From Pristionchus mayeri (taxonomy: Eukaryota > Nematoda > Chromadorea > Rhabditida > Neodiplogasteridae), in NCBI GenBank assembly GCA_036245805.1, contig BTRK01000006.1, positions 6,117,613 through 6,181,612 of the forward strand: a stretch of 64,000 nt of DNA, read 5' to 3'. The number at the start of each line of letters is the position of its first letter. Position 1 is the stretch's first letter. Below, piece by piece: positions 12,038 to 25,000 of the stretch. The notes beneath the pieces are model-generated. The model ran no database searches and had not been told where the DNA came from. It saw nothing but the letters and a program-made list of their open reading frames with translations. The position numbers and the translations under genes were made by a program.

Positions 12038-12836
12038 TTAGGTTGATGCAAAAGTTTCTCCCTATTTTACTTTTTTTTAACTTTCTCCAGCCATATTTAC
12101 CTAACAGTAATTTCCATTTAACAGTAGGTGTGGACGTATTAGTAGATTACACTCGCTGTATCAATTCAATCCTGGAAAGCTTAGTACGGGAATAAATAAT
12201 TAAAATGTCAAAATATCAAAATTTTGCAATTTTTTGTGTACTTTGTTGAACCCTACCATTTGAACGCACGCTAATAATTGATTTTGCCCATCTGAAGAGT
12301 GATACTACTCAAGTTGTTCTTCAAGAATATTAGAAAATATCAAACCTTCAATAGGCGTTGAAAGCTGAGAATTATCAAAATTGCTGATATCCCTGTTCAA
12401 ATTTCGAAATTTTGTTGTATCAAGCAGCTATGCACGAGTAGCCCTCTCCAGTTTAAGGGTAATATTAAGACTGGCGAGCACTACATTGTCCACAACAATA
12501 TGGTTTACTGAGCCAACGGCTAAACTTTCGGTGCTATGAAATGTAATTCTGCCGAAATTTATCTCACGGAATTATCTAATTAGCCGCTCATCTCAACTTG
12601 GCATGACGGCACACTGATATTGAATTACAATCATGAGCATCCCCAGTTATCATACTTTACACTGGTATGTATGATTAATCCATATCCCTTTTCCCCATTT
12701 TGCAATAACATTATAAAAAATTAGTTTGAAAATCAATTTTGCGGCATTTGACGGAGCGAATTGATCTACCTTGGAGGTCAGGGGAAGCAAAAATGTACAT
12801 TTCTAAAAAAAGGGAGAAACCTTTGCATCAAGCTGA
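12038..12836. mobile_element. Mariner-type MITE (799 bp)
   Basis: TA-flanked terminal inverted repeats TTAGGTTGATGCAAAAG and, at the right end, CTTTGCATCAAGCTGA. No transposase motifs seen. Same terminal sequence as 13526-14417. Lies 91 bases downstream of the secreted-protein stop codon. Confidence 0.8.
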
Positions 12837-13381
12837 TATAACTAGGATATTGAATGCATTCACTTAATTTTAGATATTTCAACACATAAAGAAAGAAAAG
12901 AATAGCATTCTGATATCACGCGTGCCCTGCCCAGGCGCTAATTCAGCGTTCAGTCTGTCAAAATACGCGTCAAAATATATTTTGGCATTCATCATTTGTT
13001 TCTGCACATTAAATAAGCTAGCTTAGACTCTACTTGCAATTGCATTTGCTTAATTTGACTTAATTAACTTAATTTGACGCTTAATTGCCGACGTATTGTG
13101 CTCGTCCCACTCTTTCAATTTTTTTTTCTTCTGATAAGCCCCATTCTGATCTCTGGTGATACCTGTCAAATCAGATAATCCAGATTGCCAACACTCTGAT
13201 AAAAGATTTGTGGCTCCGTCTCGAAATTCTTGTCTTCGTCTCTCCCTCGATCCATTCCGCCTGGACCTCTATTTTATTTTTTTGCTTTGCTTACTTCATT
13301 TTATGATGGTTATCGAACTTCACTTTAATTCTTATTGTATGGTCAGACAAGATAATTAAGACATTTTCTCATCGTCTCGAA
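12837..13381. other. Upstream flank of the acid phosphatase
   Basis: No exon or repeat recognised. Presumed promoter region of the phosphatase by position only. Confidence 0.3.
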
Positions 13382-13525
13382 ATGCTCCTCATCTCCTCGT
13401 TAATTGCCTGCATCCTCGGATTGGTCCAAGGAGAGAAGCTACTCTTCGCTCAGATGGTAAGCATAGAGAAGAGGAGAAAAAAACAAAATGATTTGGTATT
13501 GCAACAAAATCCTGGTTTATTAGTA

Positions 13526-14417
13526 TTAGGTTGATTCAAAAGTTTCTCCCTTTTTTTCAGAATTTTACATTTTTGATTCCCCTGACCTACAAAGTTGACC
13601 AATTCTCATAAGTTCTTTTGCAATAAATAAGTGCTTGAATGAGCTTTATAAAAAGCCTTATCACATTGCTCCCCATTTAGCTACGCCGATGTCCGACAAA
13701 TTTCGCAAAATTGATTATCAAACATAATTTGTATGCATACATAGTTATGTGGAGAAACGAGATAGAGATTAAGCAAACATACTAGTGTAAAGCGTGATTA
13801 CTGGGCATGCTCGTGAATGCAATTCAGTTTATGTACACCGTCACGCCAAGTTCAGATGAGCGCCTGATTAGATATTAGCTCGAGATGCATTTCTGCAGAA
13901 ATTATTTTCATATCCCCGAATGGTCAGTTATTGACTCTGTAAGCCATAGTGTTGTGCACAATGAAGTACACGCCAGTCTTAGTATTACCGTTAAACTTGG
14001 GATGAATACATCTGCCTATTCGGGAACAGCACCATATTACAACACAATTATGAAATTTGAGCAACGAAATCAGCACTTTCTCTAATTCGCATCTTCCAAT
14101 CCTCTTGAAGGTCGGATATTATGTAATATTCTGGAAGAGCAACTCGAGTGGTATCACTCCTCAAATGGGCAGAATCGATTGTTAGCGCGTATTCAAATGG
14201 TAGGGCCCAGCAAAGTACACCTAAAAATCATCACATTTTGAGATTTAGACGTTTTCTTTATTTATTGCCGCAATACGCGTCCCAGAATCGATTCGGTCCG
14301 GCGAGTGTAATCTATATATATGTCCACTGCTTGTGTTAAATGGAAATTCCGGTCAGGCAACTATGGCTCGAGATAATTTTAAAAATAGAATAGGGAGAAA
14401 CTTTTGAATCAACCTAA
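13526..14417. mobile_element. Mariner-type MITE in phosphatase intron 1 (892 bp)
   Basis: TA-flanked, with ends TTAGGTTGATTCAAAAG and CTTTTGAATCAACCTAA, a perfect 17-base inverted pair. No transposase recognised. Same family as 12038-12836. Confidence 0.85.
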
Positions 14418-14770
14418 TAATTGTTCTTACAATGGTTCCAATTTGCAATTTGTCCTGTTCAGATACAAAATATGGGTGGAAGAAACTGGTCAGACCATTC
14501 ACCTTGTTTCAATTAGTATTGTTGTTCGATTAAAAATATGCAACAGAAATCGATAAAATCAAAATACTTTTAGTTATGGCGTCACGGTCTGCGCACGCCC
14601 ATCGGCACCTACTCGAACGATCCCTACAACGAGGCATTCTTCGGTTCGCATGAAGGCGAATTGTTGGAGGTAAACAACAGCAACAACAACATCAACAATA
14701 ACAACAACAATACATTCTAGGAAGGAATGAAGCAGCACTTCATCCGCGGGCAGCAATTGAGTCAAATGTA

Positions 14771-15641
14771 TTGGGGTGTCCGGAAAGTTCGTATAATTTT
14801 TTGTTTTTATTTTTTATTCAATGCTTCACAATTCTCAGTGACCAATGTATGCCCCCTTCTTTCTCACTACCTCCCTCCAGCGATTGGGCAGGGTCTCGAT
14901 TCCTCTCTTCCAGAATGCGGGTTTCTTCGAGACCGCCCAGTTCACGAAAGCCCTCACAACTTCATCTTGATTCTTGAACTTCTTTCCTTTGCAGAAGTCA
15001 GAGAGAGAGCGGAAGCAGTGGTAGTCGCATGGGGAGAGATCCGGGGAATACGGTGGATGGGGAATCCTCTCGATCTTCAGCTCGTCCATTTTTTTTTCGC
15101 TCGATGTGGGCGAGCATTGTCCATCAGAAGAAGAATTTTGCCCTGGTTCAGGAGTCTGAGAGGGACTCTGATCGTGACTTCTTCCAGTTGTTCAGAGAAG
15201 AGGTCGGCATTGATGGCGGTTCCAGTAGGAAGGATCTCTTATTAGATCGGAACAAGTAATGATAAAAAGAATCAGTGAATTTCCTCATTTTCTTCAAGGG
15301 AACGGGTTTGTGCTTCGCATCGGTGTCGAAACGCTGTTGTCCCTTCGCTGGGTTATTATACATGATTCACTCCTCGCACATGTCTATTATGGAATCTGTC
15401 CATCGAAGATCCGATCTACGATGGAGCGATTTCCGACAGTAATTCAACACAACTGTATCAAAATATCGGCTATACTTCACCACTTCAACAAGTGTAGAAA
15501 CTACGAGACTGATCCAACCCAAATCCCACTTAACGTCAGAGTGACGCAATACATTGTTGACAAACAGATTGCGCAATCACTGCATTTGATTGCGAACTGA
15601 CTTTTTTCCGAAGCATTATACGAACTTTCCGGACACCCCAA
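14771..15641 (-). mobile_element. Internally deleted mariner inserted in phosphatase exon 3
   Basis: Ends TTGGGGTGTCCGGAAAGTTC and its mirror, with TA at 14769-14770 and 15642-15643. On the minus strand the transposase C-terminus is readable: KIERIPHPPYSPDLSPCDYH and FWKRGIETLPNRW, ending KKGAYIGH (stop near 14835). The N-terminal helix-turn-helix half and the first two catalytic aspartates are missing or scrambled, and the element is about 870 bp against about 1.24 kb for the second copy at 41869-46178. Non-functional by itself. Confidence 0.92.
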
Positions 15642-16952
15642 TATATGGAAGAACAGAAACTTGTCAGCGCGAAATACAGCCGGTATGAGGTGAGCTTGCC
15701 AGTATTATATGTTTTTTTCACCGGATGACGATCCGAAATCGACCCAGTGCCTCTCATTGCTTTGTGAAGATTGTCTGAAACTCATCCCAATTTAACCAAC
15801 AAAATTGGTGTAATTTTTTCGAGTGCTCTTTGCAACACACTTTTAGATATGGGACAACGGAAATACAATTTTCAAAAAGATCAAAAACAAATGCAGACGT
15901 TTGTTCGCTCTGGAGATCCCGCACGCTGCTCGCAATCAGCAATCGCGAACATGGCCGGATTCTATGCAGGTGACAAGGTGTTTTCTATAACTTTCCGACT
16001 GAAAATCACATTGATTTAGCAAAGAAATCTGATCTTCCAACCTATCCAACCTATCCTCCTGGCATTAATTCCTCATTTCCCCCTCTAATCTGTGTTTCAG
16101 TCCATAAATATACATTTCGTCATAGTTACAGTTACAAAATTGTAAATATCTCAGGTTCACCCACCTATCCCACCGACGTTCCTCAATGGCCCATTCACAC
16201 CGTGCCGCATGACGAGGATTATGTTAGTTAATTGTTGATTAATTAATTAGTTAACAATTAATAAATTTATTAAGCATAATTCACAACGTATCACATAAAC
16301 CCATAACATTATATTGAATTTTTTTAAATAAGTGAATTTAGAGATTTCTAGATCCTCGAAGCCTTCGACATTTGCCCTAAGTTCTCGCTTCTTCAATATC
16401 AAAGAACGCAAACAAGGGCGTTTCAGGATTTCCTCGCTTCGAATTGGGTTCGACGTTTGAATGTTTTTAATAATCAATTTTCAATTCTTTATTCTTGTTC
16501 GTATTTTTTTCTTCACCATGACCTTAACAAACAAATTTAGATCGCAATATCAACAAAATATTTTCGTTTTTCATTGGGACCGTGCTTTAGCGTTGACATC
16601 ACCGAAATCAACGCTTAATTCCCGTCTGCCTCTTCATAAAGATAACGATGGGCAAGAACAATAATGCAGTGCTCCATCTATCAGCGCCAAAATCAATGAC
16701 ATAAAGTGTTTACCACCATATTTATGGGCATTTCAGGGACAGGCATAGGGATGTATGGCTATACTCTGTGCTTGTAGAGTTTTTTAATATGATACCAAAC
16801 CCCTGGCAGACTGTTGTTTATCATCATTTTTTTGGAAACATCATGGACAGACACACATAAGAAGGGAAAAATTTTGTGATTTCAGCGCGTTTTCTACGTT
16901 ATCAACGAGAACTCGGGCGACCCCGCGGATTATACGTACTTGGCCATAGCGG

Positions 16953-17252
16953 GAATGTGCCAGTCATTGGAGATTGAGGTGCGAAAATACGCTCATGTTT
17001 TGAGAAACGTTCTTTTTTCACGATTTAGGCGAAATAGGTGCAGAAAATCATTTCCATGTTCTCTAGATCACAATAAGGCGCTAAAGTAAGTACATCATTG
17101 AGTATAGAGGAAATGTGCCAGTTATTGCAGATTGAGGTGCGAATGAAATTATCAGTCTCCAATGCCCCATTTTTACCAGCGAAAATTCGTATTCAATATC
17201 TGAGTAGGTAACGAATGTGTCAGTCACTAGCGATTGAAGTGCGAAATCCTTG
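16953..17252 (+). repeat. Three copies of the exon 6 splice-donor segment
   Basis: The end of phosphatase exon 6 with its donor, GAATGTGCCAGTCATTGGAG then ATTGAGGTGCGAA, recurs at about 17109 and 17212 with changes, still ending in ATTGAGGTGCGAA or ATTGAAGTGCGAA. Spacing is about 156 and 103 bases. It looks like an old local amplification of the exon-intron border. Confidence 0.7.
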
Positions 17253-18610
17253 TTACGTTCTTATCTCCCTATGAACTCGCCCTGTCTATCCGAAGCAAGA
17301 GCAGGGACAACACCTGTCTAAGTTCAGCACCGATAGTGAGAGTTTCGTGCGACAAAACTTGCTTCTGGAAGGATACCCGAAAAAAAATGTTGATGATATG
17401 ATATACAAAAACAAAATGCTCATTGTCAAACAACAACATGGAGTTATTTCAGAAATCGTTCAACCTGACTATGCCTGCCTGGGTCACCGACGAGTTCTAC
17501 AGTGAGCTCGAGGCAGCCTGCAATGCTGCCAACGACTACCTCAATGGACAAGGTAAAATCGAGATAATAATTATAAAGGGAATCGTATAACACATGATTG
17601 AATGTTGTAATCACTGTACCCTTATATGTTTGCACGAAATCCCTCGTATGATGTTTACTTGTTTCGTCCACCTCTTGCCTTCACATCAAAACCAGGCTAT
17701 AAAGTGATAATTATGGAATTGCAAAGAACTTACTACAGCCGGTTTCGGGCTCCCAATGGACCCAGATGTGGTCCAGCTCTCGGCCGGATTCCTATTGAAG
17801 GAGTGGATGGACAACATCGATGATGTCATCAATGGAAACTCGACTCTGAAATACTACGCCTACTCGGGGGTACGCAATTTCGCTGTTGTCAGTGATAACA
17901 TCCTGGGGACACATCCTTTGCTTATGCCTTGATTTCATGTGGGCATATGATGAAGGCACATTTTTTAGTAGAACAAAACTTTTAAAAATAAAATGAAAAA
18001 CTAAAAAAATGATAATAAACATAAAACTAAAAAAAAAATAAAAATAAAACTTCAGAAATGATGAGTTCAGCACGATAAAATGATCAATGCTCTCCTCATC
18101 GGACTGGGTGTCAAGCAGCAATTGGTCGGGCCGGAGAACGTCGATTACGCCTCAACTATTATATGCGAGTTGTGGGAGAAGGACCATTAGTATTACATCA
18201 AGGTTAGCCTAGCATCTTGAGTGTTTGGTGTGAAGATATCACATTACAATTGTCTGTGTTTCTTTGCTCCACCGAGCATGTATAATAAAGTAAATGTTTA
18301 TATTAATTTAGAAAAAAATCCCCCTTTTTAGATGCTCTACTCGAACAATATTGATAGTGTATTCGAAGCGTTCACGAGGTAAGACGATTATTTATTTCGC
18401 ACAGCGTATCCGCAATATCTGCTTAATTATTCTTCACGATAATGTATTCGTATCTAATTATTTACAGGTTTCTGCCCGACTGTGTATCAGATCTGTGCAT
18501 GCTGTCCGATTTCCGCAAATTCATCGCCCAATTTGTTGCTGATGACGTCAAGGTGCTTATTTTGTTTGTGATGTTAATCAAATTCACCATTTCAGCTCTG
18601 CAATGTCTGA

Positions 18611-21600
18611 GTGCTGCATTGATAAAATACACCTCAATGTCTTATTTTGACCATTGTGTTTCAAACAAAATATATTCATCATTGACCGAAGCAATTTTAT
18701 GCTGAAATTCCACAATGCACCAGACATCCGGGTGAAGGTGGAATGTATTCCAGACGATCATGGGAATGGAAAATGAGTGGGATGCCAGTGGGCGAGAACG
18801 AAAGGTGGCAATTTGAATCCTCGGTATTTAAAGAGATGCTTAAAGATCCGTATTTGTGATGGCAATTTAGAGACAAGGTAGCTTATCCCACGCATTAATT
18901 CACGAAGTGAGAGACACAGTGGTGTCGTTATATTGTCTCATACCGCCAACCCTACTCCGTATGTTCACCAAACGCTAAGAATATCTCACATGGGAGCTCA
19001 GTTATGTTTATTTGATCCCGCAGACGTATTTATACCGCATATTCTGCGCCATAACATCACTAGAACCGTTTGCTGCTTCCGTTACCCAGTTTCTCAGCAA
19101 AAATATCACACATCCTCATCTCGCTGAGCTTTTCAAACCGCTTTTCACTGGCTAATATTTGTATCCGGTGAGCTTGAGAAAAAATAAAGGAAAATAGCCA
19201 ATTTTGTACTATTTCATGCGTCAGTGACCAGCAACTTTTATCATGCGTAACAGGTCTGCGATATTTTTCGATGCAAAAAATTCCATTAGGAATAGTGTTC
19301 ATTTTCGAAGGTTTTCAATAGTATTGCTTTAAAATCTTCATTGCTTTCACAGAACTACGGAAAAATCACTTTAAGACACAAATGTGAACCAAACAGGGCC
19401 CAAGTACTTCGATTTCCCTCATTGCGTGTGAACTCTTGACTTATTTTCGCGGATTTTCCAAGACTTTCGCGTATTCGCCAATACTTCCTCTTACTCGAGT
19501 GATCGCTCTGAGTCTTCAAATCGCTTTTTTTCTATATGTTATGTATGCTTTTTTGGGCTTATTACTGATTTTATCGAGTGTAGAGAAAGCAAATACCGTA
19601 GAGTTGGTAAGTTCCAGGAACTGGGCATGTTATTTCTCGAGAAACAAAAAAAAAACAGATAAATGATGTTAGTTTTACACGCCCCTATCTCACTGAATGC
19701 CCAACACTCCCCCCTGCTCGGATCGCTGTGAACTTTGACGGATTCATTGATATGTTTGATGTTGATACTCAATTCTATGCCTTGTTAACTGACACGAGTG
19801 AATGTTTGTTTATGGCACACCGAGTAATTCTAATCGTAGCGCATCCTGATACGTATAACAGTGTAAGAATACGTAGATCGACTTAGAATTCTGTAGATCA
19901 GCGATACAAACGTCACGCCAACACTTCGTCTTGTTCGAATGATCGCTTTGAAGTGTGATGTCTTTTTGTTATAGTGTTTTGCATTGTCTGGGCTGAGCGA
20001 ACCCACTTAGCGTTGCCGCCTTTTTAATGACCAGGATATTACATGGATGTCAACGGTATCGCCAACACATCATGCTCCTCAAATTTCATAAAATGTTGAT
20101 TTTTTAACCAGACAAGTTTTGATTTTTCAAATTTTAGCGTTTTATTGAATCTCAATTGGAATTGTGCCATTTTCGACAACTTCATGTTCAAATCAACTTC
20201 CGCTTTGAACGTTGATGGCTTTTTATCGGTGTTATGACTACATTTTCAGGGGTGTAAAAAACACGTTTACGTGTATAATTCAACCTTTTTTTCTGGGGGA
20301 GGAGTTTGTCAGAAAACAAGAAACGTCATTCATTTTCGTCATTCAACTCTGCTAACGTTTTCGGGCGCATTTGGTTCAAGATTTATTATCTCATGGAGCT
20401 CATAAATCTGACAACAACAATCTTCGTGGGTTTATGCACGGACGCAGGACAGAGCCTCATTTTGCGTTTTATCTCACAGTTCTGTTAGGTGATGAAGAAC
20501 GCTGAAATTTGCAATTATATATCGCACTGTTCCTAGCAGTGGCCTTGTAGTGTTCTCTCGCGGGCCCATTCTCGAAGACGGGATGCCACTTTATCTTTAC
20601 CTTTACGAGTTAGATCTCGGAAGCTGGGAATCTATAGACGTGCTAGCAATGTGGGTCATATAGTCCAGAGAAACTAAAGACTGTATAGTTTGTAAATTCC
20701 GTGTTCAGGAAAACCCTTTCCGTGACCTGTAAAAGTCTCAAAGAACCGTGCTCTAAATTTCGTCGCGTGCGAATTTGTTCGAATGATCTTATTGAATCCC
20801 GCACCTTGATGCGTTCGTTCAACTCGACCAAGACCTCGAAGATTTTGAATACACTTTCATGACATTCCTTGTAAAAGACCAACACTAGACAACTCTCCAA
20901 CTAGGAACTATCCGTTCATTCGCGAGCGCCTGTTGTTGGACGGCTGTTTTTGATATTTGTGTTTCTATTAATACACTACACATCCTGGTGTTATGATTAG
21001 AATTCTTCTTGGAGCGATAAACGTCACTCATTCGCGTTCGTCATGTTATTCTGCTTTCGTGCCGATTTCGGATACATTTGCAGAAGATTTATCACATCAC
21101 GGTGTCCATAAACCTGGCACACAAAGCTATGCTTCGTATCTTTAGTGACGCTATTCAGAGCCCTGCAGTTTAGAATCTTTAACCGTTAACTCCATCCATT
21201 TAAGGACGTGTGTGCTTGAATTCCCATGTCCTATGAAAATCTGAATAAATCGTGCACTACTCTGCTTCGCGTGTGAAATTGTTCGATTGATGAATCTCGC
21301 ACTTTGATGCCCTCATTGAACTCGACCAATATCTCGAACTATTCAGTGACTCGACTTTATATACAATCCCGCACTGCCTGATCATAGAGATGGAGGTTGA
21401 ATGAAGACAATAGAATGTAGATACTTGATTCATGCGCTAGAAACCTAATCTCTGACTGGTGAGAAAGTGTGCTAAATGGTGGGATTCAGAAGGCAGTTCG
21501 ACAAACCATGTCATTCAACAGATGAGAGTATTCAGAATAGTTCTAGAAAAAAATAAGAAAGTTCGCTATTGAATGTGGCCAAATGAAGAAGTGAAGATTG

Positions 21601-22064
21601 TCTACGTGGGAAATTGTCTCCTCAATATGCATACTCTCTCGTGCATCTGCCTTTGTGTGCTTAATGTGTGTGAGTGAGTTAGATTTCAGATAGATAATCT
21701 ATAGATGTCTTTCAACTTTTTGGACATCCGCATTGCGTGATTCCTAGTGTATTTCCGAATAGAATAGTTTCGAGAAAATTGGGGAAAACACCATCGTGTT
21801 CGATGCAATGGGATCATTTGAAGTATATGAGGGAAGTTCAAGGTCGTACACAATGCGTGATTCCTAGTATATTTACACCTTACCCCCCACTTCCATTCTT
21901 CTCCCTTCCCGGAATTTTGCTCGCACGTAGTCAGATTCTCCTCAAAGGCTTCATTTGTAGTGTTCGAGATACTTCGCACTTCCGTGCTAGACATTTACCG
22001 TAGTCGATATTTTATCAATCAATACACGTTTCTGATATGTGTTTTGAAGGCTCAGTAGCTGACA
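18611..22064. other. Spacer between phosphatase and receptor gene A (duplicated unit 1)
   Basis: No coding exon found. The whole stretch aligns in blocks with 26512-36210: for example TTTGGTTCAAGATTTATTAT at about 20369 and 27970, and AGTTTGTAAGTTCTGTGTTC-like sequence at about 20688 and 28269. It keeps empty sites for the insertions in unit 2 at about 21200 (TTAA) and 21358 (TA). Bases 21400-22060 are the likely promoter side of gene A by homology with 35410-36210. Confidence 0.6.
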
Positions 22065-25000
22065 ATGGACACCGATTGCGCACTGGTTGAAGAATTGTAC
22101 GACTACGTCCCTTTTCACATCGTGCAATGGTTAATGGTTAGTTTCTAACGTTTCCAAAATAACCAAAGAAAATAATTGTATAATTTTCAAGATGTTTGTT
22201 TCGCTCGCCTCTCTCATTCTCATTTGCTACGCTTCCTGCCGTTATCTGCACCGGACAATCTTCGAGAACATCACAAAGGTTTCTTTCACTTTTACCAGCA
22301 ACTTGTTTTTGCATCGATATTGTATTCTGTTATTTGAAAATAAACAGCACTTTAGTCTCAATCACAGGGAAATGTTGCCATAGATGCGAGATATTTCCAT
22401 ATATTTCCAGAGGGAAAAAGTCGGACCCATGGGACGGGAGATTGTTGACAAGTGACGGGCATTCGTGAAAATTATAAACAATATGTAAATATGAAAATAT
22501 TTAAAAACATTCAGGAACTCATCTTTGCCCTATACTTATACATCGGTCTTTACTCCGTACTTCTATTCGTAGTGCATGTCAGTCCATAATTCCTTTTGCA
22601 AAATTTGCCAAATTGATAGCAATTTGTTCGGGAACAGTTTTAAGACAATGTGTTTATTGATCCTATCAAATCAGTGATACTTGCAGGTCTCATATTTGAC
22701 GTATCGGTACACAGCCAAAGATAAGTGCGACGCGCAATTTCCCAGGGTCATTATTTTATTGATATATATTTAAAAAAATATTCGACATGTAGACAAACTA
22801 GGAACTGAACTATGTTGTGCATAGACAATGATAACGTGGTTCCGTGAGAGAATGTAAATCTGCTTCCCATTGTAGCCTTGGTGCATTCTCCGATTTTGTC
22901 ACGCGATGCTCGCTGTATCCTTCATCGTCGTCCATGTCGGCATCACAGCTCAGCACCTGCTCTCGACTTTCCACTTCAGGAGTAGATCACAGAAGATTGT
23001 TGCCCGAATCGCCATTGTTATCTCGGCGAGCAATAATTTAATTATATTTCTGAATGAATTTGAACGATTCCTTTGGAAATTACAATAAAGCGTTTTTGCG
23101 GAAGGACATTACAACTATTGATGGCAATTCATAAAAGCAAAACTCAGAAGAATAAAAATAAATGTTTCAGTTCGTGTACCCCGCAGTCTTCGGCACAATC
23201 ACTTATTGGAACGAACCAATGCAGGGCCGTACCGCGTATTGCTATGGAGTCACTGGCGGAAGTGTGAATGTGAGAGCAATTTCGGCACTTCTTTGATAAT
23301 TGCCCCCCCCCTCTCTTTCCTCATCTACGTCACTCATTTGGAATCATTCCATAATTTGCGGTCGTACAATCCCTTTGTTGGGATGGGAGTAGAGTGGGCC
23401 AAATTCCAAAAAAAAGTGCTTCAATTTCTGAATTTAAACCTGTTTGGTTAACATTAGGGATGGCAACGGTGTTTTCACAGAAACAAAACAATTCACAGAA
23501 TGGTACACAACTGAAACCTATGCCTGCCCCATTCCGACTTTTCACTTTAGTTTTGTAAAAAAATATTTTAATTAATTAGAAAAACATAAATGAATGATAA
23601 GCAAAAGGCCGACGCTTTCAGTCCAAGTGGAGCGCATCGCAAGTCACGTTTTTACTAAAATTATTGCGAACTGAAATTCGGTTGCGTTGTAAACCTTCAT
23701 GATTGAGGTTCAATAATTTTTTTTATTATGTTAACGGTACTCCGACAGCAATGAAACATCGCTTAATAATATAAAGAATAGTTTAATATTGATAGAACTT
23801 CAGAATCAGGAAGATTACGATACCGAGAACTTTAAAAATCATTTAAAAAGAGGACGACTTCCGTATATTTCTGGTTTTTTACCATAAATTGGGAAATGCT
23901 GCTCTAAAACAAATATCAAAAAATCTCAAATATACGGAAGTCGTCCTCTTTGCAAACACCGAAAATGTATTTTCACAACGGTAAAACGCTGAATTTTGAC
24001 AGCCTCATTCTCTTTTATTTGACATTTATATTTATTTTTATTGTGAAAACAATTTTTTGTGATTGATAATCTTCCAAAAACTGAGGAAATGAAGCTTCAA
24101 CATATAATTCTGAAAACACGTATATTTTCGATCACATCGTGCTTCTCCGGTTCTGCAACATATCTCTTTTTGCCTTGCTTGTTGTTCTTTAAATATGTGT
24201 TCATATTCATTCCAAGCAATAAAATAGTTTTAAAATCTCATTAAATATTTTTAAAAAATGTTTTAAAATATTGAAAGAATTTGGCTTGAAAAGTACGGTA
24301 GTTTCAAAGCAAAAGCGTCGGAAGGAGGCAACCAATATTCCGTACTCAAAAATTCGGGCTGCCGTCCCTAGTTAACATTCTCCTATTGTGTCAGGTTATT
24401 TAGTTTTTGAATTTATATTATGTAAATCGCAATAGTACGAAAAAAAAACAAAATAATTTAAAACCCTCCTTTAAGCTACTGATGGCAAATTTGGGCGTGA
24501 TTCTCGCTCTGCACATCATCAATATCTCAACGTCGATCCTGCTGCTGAAGTACAACCACGATAGTCTGAGGACTGAGTGAGAGTGCTTTTGTGTGTTTAC
24601 GGACTGTCCACTATCTTTGCTCACATTTCGATTACATTTCGCACCTCATATAAAATATATTTGAGCAAATTTCAATATTAAACGTTAACACACAGCATTT
24701 CTAGACAATCCTTCGACCTCGTGCGCTCCTTCCACAGGCGTCAAAACCTCTACGCCATGCAGCAATTCCTTCCCATTTCTACAGTCTTCGCAGTTGTTTT
24801 CCTCATATTTTGCGGTAATTGTTCGTTTTAACATTTCAATGAAATGAAATTATCGTTTTAGTGTCCGTCTTCTTCACGGAGATGTTCAAGAAGAGCCTCG
24901 GCTCGGCAGGCTTCCTCTTCTTCAGCAATATCGCTAATGTGAGCAGGATTATCGATTTTCTGGTCTTTGTTCTGTATTGCTAATCTATACACTTCTCTTC

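Larger units (their letters stand above)
13382..18610 (+). pseudogene. Histidine acid phosphatase, interrupted by mariner and a nonsense codon
   Basis: Secreted or lysosomal branch-2 histidine phosphatase. Exons: 13382-13456 (signal peptide MLLISSLIACILGLVQG), 14574-14669, 14721-14770 plus 15644-15689 (split by mariner), 15897-15969, 16155-16222, 16886-16978, 17296-17388, 17453-17552, 17739-17869, 18071-18202, 18332-18378, 18468-18552, 18596-18610. The catalytic RHG.RTP signature (WRHGLRTP) is in exon 2 and the proton-donor HD (YYAYSG then HDKM) spans exons 9-10. FVRS.D..RC and NMAGFYAG are family landmarks. Without the mariner insert all exons join in one frame of about 367 codons. TAG at 18188-18190 interrupts exon 10 (ELWEKDH then stop), removing the last ~54 codons. 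Exons 6-8 are the most divergent; the 64-nt intron 7 is inferred. Could still be expressed as a truncated form. Confidence 0.85.

Noticed and set aside
14727..15600. Plus-strand frames of 172 and 113 codons in the phosphatase region
   Set aside because: They are antisense to the mariner transposase remains.
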